Origin: Polynucleobacter sp. AP-Elch-400A-B2
GTDB lineage: Bacteria; Pseudomonadota; Gammaproteobacteria; Burkholderiales; Burkholderiaceae
Direction: 5' to 3'
NCBI RefSeq assembly: GCF_018688355.1
Contig: NZ_CP061317.1
Location: 62,001-126,000 of the forward strand
Length of the DNA stretch: 64,000 bases
The position numbers and the translations under genes are program-made. Positions 51,843 through 61,692 of this stretch are shown here, piece after piece. The stretch's first letter is position 1; every line of letters begins with the position of its first letter. The notes beneath the pieces were generated by a model, which was not told the DNA's origin, made no database searches, and saw nothing but the letters and a program-made list of their open reading frames with translations.

Positions 51843-53243
51843 ATGGCATTTCAAGAAAAAGTAGTTCCAGCGGATGCATCCGCTGCTCAGAAGGTGATGG
51901 CTTGGGTTGACTCAAGGCTACCTGTGACCGAGGCTTTCAAGCGTCACATGAGCGAGTACTACGCCCCTAAAAACCTCAATTTCTTCTACATTTTTGGCGC
52001 TCTCGCCATCGTTGTTTTGGCTATTCAGATCATTACCGGGATTTTCTTGGTGATGAACTACAAGCCAGATGCTGCGAAGGCATTTGAGTCTGTTGAATAC
52101 ATCATGCGCGAAGTGCCGTTTGGGTGGTTGATTCGTTATATGCATTCCACTGGCGCCTCAATGTTCTTTGTGGTGGTCTACATGCACATGTTCCGTGGTT
52201 TGATTTACGGCTCCTATCGCAAACCGCGTGAACTGATTTGGATTTTTGGTTGCGCTATTTTCTTGTGCTTGATGGGTGAGGCGTTCTTCGGATACTTGCT
52301 CCCATGGGGTCAAATGTCTTACTGGGGTGCTCAGGTTATTGTGAACTTGTTCTCCGCTATCCCATTGATTGGTCCAGACCTCTCCTTATGGTTGCGTGGT
52401 GACTATGTAGTTGGCGATGCAACTTTGAATCGCTTCTTTGCATTTCACGTCATCGCCATTCCATTGGTATTGATCGGTTTGGTTGCCGCACATATTCTGG
52501 CTTTGCATGAAGTGGGCTCGAATAATCCTGATGGCGTAGAAATTAAAAATACGCTGGATGCTAATGGCCATCCTGTTGATGGCATCCCATTCCATCCTTT
52601 TTACAGTGTTCATGATGTGATGTATTTGGGTGGTTTCTTGATTATTTTTGCTTCGATTGTGTTCTTTGCGCCAGAGATGGGCGGCTATTTCTTAGAAGCG
52701 AATAACTTTATTCCAGCAAACCCATTTGTAACTCCATCGCATATCGCACCAGTTTGGTATTTCACGCCGTTCTATTCAATGTTGCGTGCCACTACAACCA
52801 ACTTCCTCCTACCTTTGTGGATTTTCTTGGCAGTGATTCTTGGGATGTTTGCCCTTAAGTCAAAAGACATTAATATCAAAGGCGTTTGCGTAGCTATCGC
52901 TGTGGTTTTGGCTGCTGGCTTTTATGCGCTTGATGCGAAGTTTTGGGGTGTTGTGATCATGGGTGGTTCAGTAGTGATCCTGTTCTTCTTGCCATGGTTA
53001 GATCACTCCCCAGTGAAATCCATTCGCTATCGCCCACAGTTCCATAAATATATTTACGGCATCTTTGTTGTGACTTTTGCGATTTTGGGTTACCTGGGTA
53101 TTGAGGCACCATCACCCGTGTACGAAAAGATTTCTCAGATTTGCACTATTTATTATCTGGGCTTTTTCTTGGCAATGCCGTTCTGGAGCAAGCTTGGTAC
53201 ATTCAAGCCAGTTCCAACACGCGTTACTTTTGAGTCCCATTAA
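51843..53243 (+). CDS. petB: Cytochrome b of the bc1 complex
   Basis: The 466-residue membrane protein carries two b hemes and the ubiquinol sites. Visible motifs include HMSEYYAPKNLN near the start, HSTGASMFFVVVYMHMFRG, MGEAFFGYLLPWGQMSYWGAQV and RFFAFHVIAIP with heme-binding histidines, and the quinol-oxidation loop PxWYF (here PVWYFTPFYSMLR), replacing PEWY of mitochondria. It is the fused b6-subunit IV type. It lies ten bases after petA. Confidence 0.97.
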   Translation: MAFQEKVVPADASAAQKVMAWVDSRLPVTEAFKRHMSEYYAPKNLNFFYIFGALAIVVLAIQIITGIFLVMNYKPDAAKAFESVEYIMREVPFGWLIRYMHSTGASMFFVVVYMHMFRGLIYGSYRKPRELIWIFGCAIFLCLMGEAFFGYLLPWGQMSYWGAQVIVNLFSAIPLIGPDLSLWLRGDYVVGDATLNRFFAFHVIAIPLVLIGLVAAHILALHEVGSNNPDGVEIKNTLDANGHPVDGIPFHPFYSVHDVMYLGGFLIIFASIVFFAPEMGGYFLEANNFIPANPFVTPSHIAPVWYFTPFYSMLRATTTNFLLPLWIFLAVILGMFALKSKDINIKGVCVAIAVVLAAGFYALDAKFWGVVIMGGSVVILFFLPWLDHSPVKSIRYRPQFHKYIYGIFVVTFAILGYLGIEAPSPVYEKISQICTIYYLGFFLAMPFWSKLGTFKPVPTRVTFESH

Positions 53244-53269
53244 TTCACGCTGAGATATTAGGAAATAGT

Positions 53270-54043
53270 ATGAAACGAATTCTGCAAAATTTGATGGGCA
53301 TCTGCCAGGCAACTGCTTTAGTTGCGGCACTTGGTTTTGGCTTAAATGCAAATGCGAACGAGGGTGGCTATCCCCTGGATACTGCGCCCAGCCGCGTAAG
53401 TAACAATGCCTCCTTGCAAAATGGTGCCAAGATATTTGTGAACTATTGCTTGAATTGTCATGCGGCAGTAAGCATGCGTTACAACCGTTTACGTGATATC
53501 GGCTTGAGCGACCAACAGATCAAAGACAATTTGATCTTGACGGATGCGAAAGTTGGCGATCTGATGACGATCTCTATGACACCTAAAGAAGGTAAAGCTT
53601 ACTTTGGTAAGACTCCACCAGATTTATCTGTTGAGGCTCGTGCGCGCGGTACTGACTGGCTCTACACCTACTTCCGTACTTTTTACAAAGATGACGCCAC
53701 ACAAACTGGTTGGAATAACTTGGTGTATCCAAACGTAGGGATGCCACATGTTTTATGGCAACTACAAGGCGAACGTGCTGCAAAGTTTGAGGATCGCCCA
53801 GATCCACACGATGCAAGTCGTGTTGAGAAAAAGTTCGTTGGATTTGAGCAATTAACTCCCGGAATAATGAAGTCACAGGAATACGATGACAACATTGCTG
53901 ACTTAGTAGCATTCTTATCCTGGATGGCTGAGCCAGTTCAGCTAGAGCGTAAGCGTCTTGGAGTTATCGTACTGATCTTCTTGGCAATTTTTACTCTATT
54001 GGCTTGGCGTTTGAACAAGGCTTATTGGAAAGACATTCACTAA
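53270..54043 (+). CDS. petC: Cytochrome c1
   Basis: The 257-residue c1 subunit passes electrons to soluble cytochrome c. It has a signal peptide, the heme motif CLNCH (60-64), MRYNRLRD downstream, and a C-terminal membrane helix (about 232-250). It is the last gene of petABC; a 100-base gap to sspA follows. Confidence 0.97.
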   Translation: MKRILQNLMGICQATALVAALGFGLNANANEGGYPLDTAPSRVSNNASLQNGAKIFVNYCLNCHAAVSMRYNRLRDIGLSDQQIKDNLILTDAKVGDLMTISMTPKEGKAYFGKTPPDLSVEARARGTDWLYTYFRTFYKDDATQTGWNNLVYPNVGMPHVLWQLQGERAAKFEDRPDPHDASRVEKKFVGFEQLTPGIMKSQEYDDNIADLVAFLSWMAEPVQLERKRLGVIVLIFLAIFTLLAWRLNKAYWKDIH

Positions 54044-54142
54044 TTCAATTTGATGAGCCCTGATGTTAGGGCTCATTAGTGAACCGATTTAACGCTGTTG
54101 TGCGTTTGTTGTACGGAAGTAGATATTTAAGGAAATAAATTT

Positions 54143-54754
54143 ATGATGGTGTTGTACTCAGGCACAAACTGCCCATTCTCGCAACGCTGCCGTCTAGTGC
54201 TTTTTGAAAAAGGCATGGACTTTGAAATTCGTGATGTGGACTTGTTTAACAAGCCAGAAGACATCTCGGTGATGAACCCTTATGGCCAAGTTCCGATCCT
54301 GGTGGAACGTGATTTAATTTTGTATGAGTCAAACATCATTAATGAATACATTGACGAGCGCTTTCCACACCCACAATTAATGCCGCCTGATCCGGTTGCA
54401 CGTGCACGTGCTCGCCTCTTCCTCTTCAATTTTGAGAAAGAATTGTTTGTGCACGTAGCTGCTTTGGAAAATGAAAAAGGGAAGGCTGCAGAAAAGTCCC
54501 ATGAAAAAGCGCGTTTAGCCATTCGTGATCGCCTAACTCAGCTTGCACCCATTTTTGTGAAAAACAAGTACATGCTGGGTGAAGAGTTCTCCATGCTGGA
54601 TGTAGCAATCGCTCCTTTATTGTGGCGTTTGGAGCATTACGGTATCGATCTTTCACGCAATGCTGCCCCTCTCTTAAAGTACGCTGAGCGTATTTTCAGT
54701 AGACCTGCTTACATTGAGGCTTTGACACCATCAGAAAAGGTAATGCGTCGCTAA
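54143..54754 (+). CDS. sspA: Stringent starvation protein A (glutathione S-transferase fold)
   Basis: SspA has a GST fold but acts as an RNA polymerase-associated regulator in E. coli. The 203-residue protein has the N-terminal thioredoxin-like domain (CPFSQRCRLVLFEKGMDFE; NPYGQVPILVERDLILYES) and the helical C-terminal domain. sspB follows, the usual partner order. ATG 54146 is an alternative start. Confidence 0.93.
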   Translation: MMVLYSGTNCPFSQRCRLVLFEKGMDFEIRDVDLFNKPEDISVMNPYGQVPILVERDLILYESNIINEYIDERFPHPQLMPPDPVARARARLFLFNFEKELFVHVAALENEKGKAAEKSHEKARLAIRDRLTQLAPIFVKNKYMLGEEFSMLDVAIAPLLWRLEHYGIDLSRNAAPLLKYAERIFSRPAYIEALTPSEKVMRR

Positions 54755-54785
54755 GCGGCTCATTACTCAGGCTGGCAGAATAAGC

Positions 54786-55187
54786 ATGTCTGATATCCCA
54801 AGCAATAAACCCTACCTAATCCGTGCCCTACATCAGTGGTGCACGGATTTTGGTTTTACGCCCTTCATGGCAGTCTTTGTGGACTCCAGTGTTGAAGTGC
54901 CTATGGAGTTTGTGAAGAAGGATGAAATTGTTTTAAATCTCTCTCTTGAGGCCTGCCATCAACTGAATTTGGATAATGATTGGATCAGTTTTCAGGCGAG
55001 ATTTGGCGGAGTTCCAAGAAAAATTATGGTCCCTGTAAGTCATGTTTTAGCAATCTATGCACGTGAAAATGGCCAAGGAATGTCTTTTCCCTTTGATGCT
55101 AGTCAGAGCGGCAAACTGAAAGATGTCAGCCCCGAGAATGCTGAAAAGCCAAAAGCTGGCAGACCTTCCTTGACGATTGTGAAATAG
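54786..55187 (+). CDS. sspB: ClpXP adaptor SspB
   Basis: SspB delivers ssrA-tagged proteins to ClpXP. The 133-residue protein has the peptide-binding beta domain (KPYLIRALHQWCTDFGFTPF; GVPRKIMVPVSHVLAIYARENGQGM) and a flexible C-terminus ending in the ClpX-binding tail GRPSLTIVK. It is 31 bases after sspA. Confidence 0.95.
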   Translation: MSDIPSNKPYLIRALHQWCTDFGFTPFMAVFVDSSVEVPMEFVKKDEIVLNLSLEACHQLNLDNDWISFQARFGGVPRKIMVPVSHVLAIYARENGQGMSFPFDASQSGKLKDVSPENAEKPKAGRPSLTIVK

Positions 55188-55200
55188 GTTAGAATATTAT
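55170..55200 (+). promoter_or_regulatory. Possible tRNA-Thr promoter
   Basis: TTGACG (55170-55175) lies inside the end of sspB; AATATT at a 17-base spacing or TATTAT at 19 could serve as -10. The tRNA starts at 55206. The exact -10 cannot be decided. Confidence 0.4.
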
Positions 55201-55205
55201 CCGTT

Positions 55206-55281
55206 GCCCCTTTAGCTCATCTGGTAGAGCAACTGATTTGTAATCAGTAGGTGGTCTGTTCGAGTCGGACAAGGGGCACCA
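55206..55281 (+). tRNA. tRNA-Thr (anticodon TGT)
   Basis: A 76-base cloverleaf is readable: acceptor stem GCCCCTT/AAGGGGC, D-arm with GGTAGAG, anticodon stem ACTGA/TCAGT around the TGT anticodon, T-arm with GTTCGAG, and an encoded CCA end. It reads ACA and related Thr codons. The T stem has one G-U pair. Confidence 0.97.
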
Positions 55282-55287
55282 AAATTC

Positions 55288-55319
55288 AAAACCTAAGTTC
55301 TCACGAGCTTAGGTTTTTT
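55288..55319 (+). terminator. Intrinsic terminator after tRNA-Thr
   Basis: Arms AAACCTAAG and CTTAGGTTT enclose a ten-base loop and are followed by TTT. It ends the sspAB/tRNA transcript before the convergent transporter gene. Confidence 0.85.
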
Positions 55320-55357
55320 CAATTATGGTGCCAGTATTCAGGTGCGTTGCGGGCCAC

Positions 55358-56677
55358 TTAACTGAGTAGGTTCGCTCTTCTAGTTTCTGGCAAATACAGT
55401 ATTGCCACGATTGCCCCACTAGCCAAGAAAATGGTCGGATACCAGAGTCCCGCAAGATTACTTTCCCAGCGTTGATTCAGCCAGGTAACAATCAAAGGGA
55501 GAAGTCCACCAATCCACCCAGCGGCTAAATTATGTGGAAGGGTAGCTGCACTGTTTCTGGTTTTGGCAGGAAATAGTTCTGCAAGTAGGGCTGTTTGTGG
55601 GCCCACAACAAGAGCAAGGATTGCTGATAAGCCAATTAAGATTCCCGATATCAATGAGATAGATAGGTTATTACTTTGTAGTAAATAAAACGCTGGCAGT
55701 ATTAGTGTTGAGCCCAAGAGGAGGCCGCTGACAACGACAGGCTTCCTACCGATCTTGTCTGAGAGCCATCCTGCAAATACCGTGAAAGGCAATAATGCAA
55801 CTGTTGCGTACACACTGAGTTGATCAACTAATTGAGGGGCAAGCCTTACGGTAGTCTTTAGGAAGACTGAGGTATAAACCTGCACGCAGAAAAATAAGAC
55901 TGCGCCACCAGCAGAGATACAGAAAAAAAGGAGAAACATTCTCTTTCTGGTTTCTGGATCCTTCAGGTTGTCACGCAAGGGGCTTTTAGACTGGGTCTCT
56001 GTTTTGCTGAGTTGCAAATAGATTGGCGTTTCTTCTAAAGCTATGCGGGCTTTAAATGCAATCAAGAGCAGAACTAGCGATACCCAAAATGGCACACGCC
56101 AGCCCCAAGATAGAAATTTTTCTTGAGTAAGATAGGTTTGTAGCAAGGCAATTTGGAGTGTAGAAACTAAGATGCCTAATGGCCCCATCAGCTGTAAGAA
56201 GCTGGTTTTAAATCCGCGATGAGAGTCACCGGCATGCTCAGTGAGGAAGACGGCACTGCCGCCAATTTCACCCCCTGCTGAGAGGCCTTGAAGTAGTCTA
56301 AGGCTCACCAGCAGAACAGGTGCCCAGATGCCGACTTGGGTATAGGTTGGTAAAAATCCAACACAAACGGTAGCAAAACCCATCAATACGATAGTGATCA
56401 TGAAAACAGGTCGTCGCCCAATACGGTCGCCGATGCTGCCAAATATCGCTGCCCCAATGGGCCTAACCACCATACCCACACCAAAGGTCGCCAAGCTGGC
56501 TAATAAGGCGTTATTGGGATCGCTAGAGGGAAAGAAAAGAGGACCAAAAACTACTGCAAGAGTTGCGAAGGTCAGAAAGTCATACCACTCGAGAAAGGTT
56601 CCAAAGCAGGCAGCAATAGCTACTTTTTTATAGGAATGCGATCCAGCTTTGATTTCTAATGCGGGAATAGCAGTCAA
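55358..56677 (-). CDS. MFS transporter, metabolite:H+ symporter (MHS) type
   Basis: The 439-residue protein has twelve predicted membrane helices and the MHS pattern: FGTFLEWYDFLTF near residue 25, VRPIGAAIFGSIGDRIGRRP (motif A) and LLQGLSAGGEIGGSAVFLTEHA. Relatives carry organic acids, shikimate, proline or betaine; the substrate here cannot be inferred. Its start is three bases after the rmuC stop, so both are probably co-transcribed. Confidence 0.9.
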   Translation of the reverse strand: MTAIPALEIKAGSHSYKKVAIAACFGTFLEWYDFLTFATLAVVFGPLFFPSSDPNNALLASLATFGVGMVVRPIGAAIFGSIGDRIGRRPVFMITIVLMGFATVCVGFLPTYTQVGIWAPVLLVSLRLLQGLSAGGEIGGSAVFLTEHAGDSHRGFKTSFLQLMGPLGILVSTLQIALLQTYLTQEKFLSWGWRVPFWVSLVLLLIAFKARIALEETPIYLQLSKTETQSKSPLRDNLKDPETRKRMFLLFFCISAGGAVLFFCVQVYTSVFLKTTVRLAPQLVDQLSVYATVALLPFTVFAGWLSDKIGRKPVVVSGLLLGSTLILPAFYLLQSNNLSISLISGILIGLSAILALVVGPQTALLAELFPAKTRNSAATLPHNLAAGWIGGLLPLIVTWLNQRWESNLAGLWYPTIFLASGAIVAILYLPETRRANLLS

Positions 56678-56680
56678 TTT

Positions 56681-57955
56681 TTATTCTGAGTCACTTGACG
56701 ATTCAATTAAGGGTGTGGCTAAATTTTTGCTAGGCTTCACACCAAGCTCACGTACTTTTTCCGCAGTACGAATCAGATTGCCTTTGCCGGATTTGAGTTT
56801 GCTAAAGGCATCGTGATAACTTGTTTGGGCTTGATCTAGGCGTTGACCTAATTTTTCAAGGTCATCAACAAAGCCGACAAATTTGTCATAGAGCGTGCCA
56901 CACTGTTTTGCAATTTCTAGAGCGTTACGGTTTTGATGATCTTGACGCCACAGGTGGGCAACGGTACGTAGCGTTGCCATTAAGGTGCTAGGGCATACCA
57001 GCACAATATTCTTCGCCAATGCTTCTTGGTAAAGGTTAGGCGCAGTTTTCAAGGCTAAGAGGAACGCAGGTTCAATTGGCACAAACATCAATACAAAGTC
57101 TACTGAGCCAACACCATAAAGAGAGCTATAGTTTTTGCTGGAGAGTCCTTGGATATGCTGGCGGAGAGATTGAATATGAGCTGCCAACTCTTGTTCAGCA
57201 ATGACTGGGTCTGAGGCTTCTGCATGACGTGAGTAGGCTGTAATGGAAACCTTACTATCAACCACTAAACTTCTACCCTCTGGTAGCTTAACTACCACGT
57301 CGGGTTGGAGACGTGAGCCATCGGTCTGAGTGTGGCTATCCTGAACTAGATATTCTTCACCCTTTCGTAGGCCTGAAGATTCGAGAATGGACTCTAAAAC
57401 CAACTCACCCCAATTTCCTTGAACTTTAGAGTCGCCCTTGAGTGCCTGAGTTAGTGAGCGTGTCTCATCTGACATACGTAAATTCAGATTAGCTAGACGC
57501 TCGATCTCACTCCTAAGGGCAAAGCGCTCGCGCGCTTCATTGCCATACGAAGTATTCACTTGCTCTTTAAATTCTGTTAACTTCGTTTGTAGCGGCTTCA
57601 GAAGAGCATCTAAGCTAGCAACGTTTTGCTCTGTAAAGCGCTTGGACTTATCTTCCAAAATTTCATTGGCCAGATTTTTGAATTGGCTAGTGAGTGCCTC
57701 TTTAGCCTCATTAAGGGATTCAATTCTTCCTAAGCCCTGTTTACGCTCAGAATCTAATGCTGCCTCAAGTCGAATGGCGTTTTGTAATGCCTGATCACGT
57801 TCTACTTTTAGGTTGGTGGCAAGCGCAGCATCAAGTTGATTTTGTTGTTCAACTCTAGTGAGAGCCGAGCGTAAATTGAGTGCATAGACCAAAAGGCCTG
57901 CACATAAACCGAATGGCAGGCCAAATAGTAAAAGAGAGCTTAAGTCAAAAGTCAC
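56681..57955 (-). CDS. rmuC: RmuC-family DNA recombination protein
   Basis: The 424-residue protein has an N-terminal membrane helix (about 8-26), a long coiled coil (about 30-150) and the RmuC nuclease-like domain (KVQGNWGELVLESILESSGL; PDVVVKLPEGRSLVVDSKVS; ANIVLVCPSTLMATLRTV-like region). RmuC limits recombination at inverted repeats in E. coli, which is worth noting next to the inverted porin pair. It ends three bases before the transporter gene. Confidence 0.93.
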   Translation of the reverse strand: MTFDLSSLLLFGLPFGLCAGLLVYALNLRSALTRVEQQNQLDAALATNLKVERDQALQNAIRLEAALDSERKQGLGRIESLNEAKEALTSQFKNLANEILEDKSKRFTEQNVASLDALLKPLQTKLTEFKEQVNTSYGNEARERFALRSEIERLANLNLRMSDETRSLTQALKGDSKVQGNWGELVLESILESSGLRKGEEYLVQDSHTQTDGSRLQPDVVVKLPEGRSLVVDSKVSITAYSRHAEASDPVIAEQELAAHIQSLRQHIQGLSSKNYSSLYGVGSVDFVLMFVPIEPAFLLALKTAPNLYQEALAKNIVLVCPSTLMATLRTVAHLWRQDHQNRNALEIAKQCGTLYDKFVGFVDDLEKLGQRLDQAQTSYHDAFSKLKSGKGNLIRTAEKVRELGVKPSKNLATPLIESSSDSE

Positions 57956-57983
57956 AAATAGACGCTATGCAGATTTTGTGTAA

Positions 57984-58292
57984 TTAGCCTTGTACAAGCT
58001 TTTTCAACTCACCGCTTTCGAACATTTCAGTCATGATGTCTGAACCACCAATGAATTCACCATTGATGTAGAGCTGAGGAATCGTTGGCCAGTTAGCAAA
58101 TTCCTTAATGCCCTGACGAATTGCTTCATCTTCCAGAACGTTAACAGTATGAAGAGTTTCCACACCACTTGCGCGCAAAATATTGATCGCGTTTCCGGAA
58201 AAGCCGCATTGTGGAAACTGGGCATTGCCCTTCATGAACAATACAACAGGGTGGCTAGTAACGATTTCTTGAATTTTTGCTTGGGTATCCAT
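57984..58292 (-). CDS. grxD: Monothiol glutaredoxin (CGFS type)
   Basis: The 102-residue glutaredoxin has the CGFS active site (C29) in FPQCGFSGNAI and the glutathione-binding region WPTIPQLYINGEFIGGSDI. Such proteins carry iron-sulfur clusters and pair with BolA proteins; an IbaG-like gene is at 33454. It lies after the prfA-prmC genes on the same strand, as in related genomes. Confidence 0.95.
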   Translation of the reverse strand: MDTQAKIQEIVTSHPVVLFMKGNAQFPQCGFSGNAINILRASGVETLHTVNVLEDEAIRQGIKEFANWPTIPQLYINGEFIGGSDIMTEMFESGELKKLVQG

Positions 58293-58394
58293 ATTTTTTC
58301 CTGAATTGAAGCTATTTAAAGATGATGATTTACTACTAATAATGGCTTAATTTTAAGGCTATCTGAAGAAAAGGGTTAATTCCCTTGGTCGGTT

Positions 58395-59243
58395 TTAGAG
58401 CTTTTTGCGTCCAGAAACTGCCCGGTGGTGGCCTGCTAAATCGAGGTGCGCCTGCACATCTATTAAGCCTGCTGCTTTCATCAACCCCATCACAGCCTCA
58501 GATTGATCAAAGCCATGCTCGACGGCAAGCAAGCCGCCAGGTTTGAGGTATTGATCAGCCCCCGCAATAATGATCTCTAAGCAGCTCAGCCCACTAGCGT
58601 AATCGGTCAGAGCAGATTGAGGCTCAAAGCGCAGATCCCCTTGAGTAAGGTGGGGGTCCTCATGGGCTATATAGGGCGGATTACTCACAATCACATCAAA
58701 TTGGCTTAGTTCGGTCAACGCCGCATACCAACTACCTTGAAAAAACTGGACTTGATCTAATAGGTTCAGAGATTGTGCATTTTGCTTTGCAATAGCCAGA
58801 GCCTCAGTCGATTGATCAGTTGCAATCATCGATGCCAGTGGCACGGCACTTGCGATAGAAAGTGCAATAGCACCAGAGCCGGTGCCCAGATCCAACACTC
58901 TTGTGTGTTTGCTGAGTTTAGTAATTTCAGTCAGGGCAATCTCTACGAGGAGCTCAGTTTCTGGACGGGGGATAAGTACCCCAGGGCCCACTTCTAACTC
59001 AATATTATGAAAGCCCTTCCTACCCAAGATATACGCAATGGGTTCCCCCAGAGCTCTCCTGGAGACTAGGTTTTCCCATTCCCCAAAAGCTTGCTCACTC
59101 AAACTCATATCGTCACGAGACAGAAGGGCAGAGCGTGGGAGTTGGTAGTACTTTTCTAGGATGTAGGCCAGCAATATCCGCGCTTCATTGGCAGGCAATG
59201 CGCAGTTGCTAACTAATGCTTTTAAAGACTGGCCGACACTCAT
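58395..59243 (-). CDS. prmC: Release factor glutamine methyltransferase
   Basis: PrmC methylates the Gln of the GGQ motif in release factors. The 282-residue product from ATG 59243 has an N-terminal helical domain, the SAM-binding VLDLGTGSGAIALSIA and the catalytic NPPY (about residue 188, VSNPPYIAHED). The frame is open into prfA upstream, but ATG 59243 lies 11 bases after the prfA stop and fits the family N-terminus. Its substrate PrfA is encoded just upstream. Confidence 0.96.
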   Translation of the reverse strand: MSVGQSLKALVSNCALPANEARILLAYILEKYYQLPRSALLSRDDMSLSEQAFGEWENLVSRRALGEPIAYILGRKGFHNIELEVGPGVLIPRPETELLVEIALTEITKLSKHTRVLDLGTGSGAIALSIASAVPLASMIATDQSTEALAIAKQNAQSLNLLDQVQFFQGSWYAALTELSQFDVIVSNPPYIAHEDPHLTQGDLRFEPQSALTDYASGLSCLEIIIAGADQYLKPGGLLAVEHGFDQSEAVMGLMKAAGLIDVQAHLDLAGHHRAVSGRKKL

Positions 59244-59253
59244 CCTGCTTGTA

Positions 59254-60333
59254 TTAACTATCGCCAAGTGCTGCAAGAAGCTCTGCCTGATGCTCAGACG
59301 CAAGGGCATTGCATAGATCGTCTATATCACCATCCATCATGGCATCGATCTTATAAAGCGTGAGATTGATGCGGTGATCGGTAATACGACCTTGCGGAAA
59401 GTTATAAGTCCGAATGCGATCGCTACGATCACCAGTGCCAACTAAAGACTTTCTGGTCTGAGCTTCTAGCTGATGTTTTTCTCGTTCACGCGCATCCATG
59501 ATGCGAGAGACAAGAACCTTCATCGCTTGCTCACGATTGCGGTGCTGACTACGATCATCTTGGCACTCAACTACAGTGCCAGTTGGTAAATGGGTAATAC
59601 GTACCGCAGAGTCTGTTTTATTAATATGCTGACCACCAGCACCTGAAGCTCTAAAAGTATCAATGCGTAATTCAGCTGGATTAATTTTGACCGCTTCTAA
59701 TTCATCAGCCTCGGGCATCACCGCTACCGTACAAGCCGAAGTATGAATACGTCCCTGCGTTTCTGTTTGGGGAACACGTTGCACGCGATGGCCACCAGAC
59801 TCAAATTTGAGACGCGAGTAGACCGATTGCCCAACAAGACGCAAAACCACTTCTTTGTAGCCACCCAGATCGGATTCAGCCGCATTCACCACTTCTACTT
59901 TCCAACCCTGACGTTCTGCAAAGCGCGTATACATTCGGAGTAGGTCGCTAGCAAAGAGCGCACTCTCGTCACCGCCAGTACCTGCTCGAATTTCTAAGAA
60001 GACATTGCGCTCGTCGTTAACGTCTTTTGGCAGCAATAGTTTTTGTAGGATGGCTTCAAGCTCTTCCATAGCTGCTTGAGCTTGTTTTTGTTCATCATCG
60101 GCAAAGTCCTTCATCTCAGGATCTTTGCGCATCTCTTCTGCGGCTTGAGCATCTGCCTCAGCTTGCTTATATAAGCCGAATTGCTCCACCACGGTTGCGA
60201 TATCAGAATGCTCACGCGTGAGCTTTCGATAGTTGTCCATATCTTTAGTGGACTCTTCAGTAGTCAGTAAGGAATTGAGTTCGGCTAAGCGCGTGTCTAG
60301 GTGGTCTAGCTTAGCCCGCATGCTGGGCTTCAT
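59254..60333 (-). CDS. prfA: Peptide chain release factor 1
   Basis: RF1 ends translation at UAA and UAG. The 359-residue protein has the codon-recognition domain (with RVPQTETQGRIHTSACTVAV, the PxT-type tripeptide region being PQTETQGRIHTS) and the GGQ motif in GAGGQHINKTDS (about residue 231). It starts directly after the hemA stop (60334), consistent with hemA-prfA-prmC translation coupling. Confidence 0.98.
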   Translation of the reverse strand: MKPSMRAKLDHLDTRLAELNSLLTTEESTKDMDNYRKLTREHSDIATVVEQFGLYKQAEADAQAAEEMRKDPEMKDFADDEQKQAQAAMEELEAILQKLLLPKDVNDERNVFLEIRAGTGGDESALFASDLLRMYTRFAERQGWKVEVVNAAESDLGGYKEVVLRLVGQSVYSRLKFESGGHRVQRVPQTETQGRIHTSACTVAVMPEADELEAVKINPAELRIDTFRASGAGGQHINKTDSAVRITHLPTGTVVECQDDRSQHRNREQAMKVLVSRIMDAREREKHQLEAQTRKSLVGTGDRSDRIRTYNFPQGRITDHRINLTLYKIDAMMDGDIDDLCNALASEHQAELLAALGDS

Positions 60334-61650
60334 CTAATGGTCTTCTGGCTTGGAGTGCGAGGCGAATAATTTAGGAAGCAACTTAATCAGGGCGTCACGC
60401 TCAGCGCCATTGGAATGTTGTAGAGCATGTAATGAGCCATGTAGGAACTTATTAGTTAGACCTTGTGCCATAGCGTTAAGTACCTCTTGGGGATCCTCAC
60501 CACGCATCAATCTTTTCATGGCGCGATCTAGTTCAAGTTGTCTGAGGTGTTCGCCTTGCTGTTGAATATCCTGAATCAGCGGGATCGTCTTGCGACCTTG
60601 CATCCAGTGCATGAAATTACCAACACGATCTTCAATAATGACTTCAGCTTGACTCACTGCCGCTTGGCGTAAAGAGGCGCCCGTTTGAATCATCACGCCT
60701 AAATCATCGACTGTATACAAGTAGATGTCACTTAAGCGGCTAATTTCGGGCTCAATGTCACGGGGTACTGCTAAATCAATCATGACTATCGGTTTGCGAC
60801 GACGTTGCTTTAGTGCACTCTCCACCATTCCTAAGCCAATAATCGGCAGTGATGATGCTGTACTTGAAATGATGATGTCAAATTCATGTAATCGACTTGG
60901 CAGCTCTGAGAGCTTGAATGATTCTGCTTCAACATCTTGAAGAGAAATCGAGTCTGCTAATTCTTGTCCGCGTTCAATGCTGCGATTGGCAATAGCTACT
61001 GCCTTAGGCTTGCGTGCTACGAAATGGGTGGCGCATAAAGTGATCATGTCGCCAGCGCCGATAAATAGAACGCGTTGATCAGCAATACTTTCAAAAATGC
61101 GTTCAGCTAATCGAACTGATGCGGCTGCCATCGAGATTGAGTGAGCACCAATTTCTGTCGAGCCGCGAACTTCCTTTGCAACAGCAAAGGTTTTCTGAAA
61201 GAGTTGATTTAGATAAGTGCCAAGGACGCCTGCATCATTTGCAGTGCGCACCGCATCTTTCATCTGACCCAAGATTTGGGTTTCGCCGATCACCATAGAA
61301 TCTAATCCGCAAGCCACTCTAAAAGCATGGCGTACCGCATCAGACTGCGGTAGTGAGTAAATGTGTGGCTCTAAACTGCTTGGAGCCAGTTTTTGGGTTT
61401 TAGCTAACCAATCAAAAGTGGCTTCGTGCAAAAGGCTCGCTGCATCTGCATCGTTAGCGGCGCAGTAGAGTTCAGTTCGATTGCAGGTAGACAGAATGGT
61501 GGCTTCAGGCAGGCCGGCCTGATTCGCACCAACGAGATGTTGGCGAAGATCGTGCAACGCTTCTTGAAGAAATTCAGGGTCAAAGGCGACCTTTTCCCGA
61601 ATGGCGACCGGCGCTGTGTGATGATTGATGCCGAGTGTCAACAACTTCAT
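60334..61650 (-). CDS. hemA: Glutamyl-tRNA reductase
   Basis: HemA reduces glutamyl-tRNA to glutamate-1-semialdehyde, the first step of C5 heme synthesis. The 438-residue enzyme has the catalytic C56 in LSTCNRTELYC and the NADPH domain with VLFIGAGDMITLCA (about 190). Heme can control HemA in E. coli through its N-terminus; that is not testable here. prfA follows with no gap. Confidence 0.98.
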   Translation of the reverse strand: MKLLTLGINHHTAPVAIREKVAFDPEFLQEALHDLRQHLVGANQAGLPEATILSTCNRTELYCAANDADAASLLHEATFDWLAKTQKLAPSSLEPHIYSLPQSDAVRHAFRVACGLDSMVIGETQILGQMKDAVRTANDAGVLGTYLNQLFQKTFAVAKEVRGSTEIGAHSISMAAASVRLAERIFESIADQRVLFIGAGDMITLCATHFVARKPKAVAIANRSIERGQELADSISLQDVEAESFKLSELPSRLHEFDIIISSTASSLPIIGLGMVESALKQRRRKPIVMIDLAVPRDIEPEISRLSDIYLYTVDDLGVMIQTGASLRQAAVSQAEVIIEDRVGNFMHWMQGRKTIPLIQDIQQQGEHLRQLELDRAMKRLMRGEDPQEVLNAMAQGLTNKFLHGSLHALQHSNGAERDALIKLLPKLFASHSKPEDH

Positions 61651-61692
61651 AATGGTGATTATAGATTTGATGTCAGCAACAAGGGGGTGGCA

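Noticed and set aside
61426..61692. Upstream extension of the GlsB-like frame
   Set aside because: It would run antisense through the hemA start; the good AAGGGGG site and a family-like N-terminus support ATG 61693.
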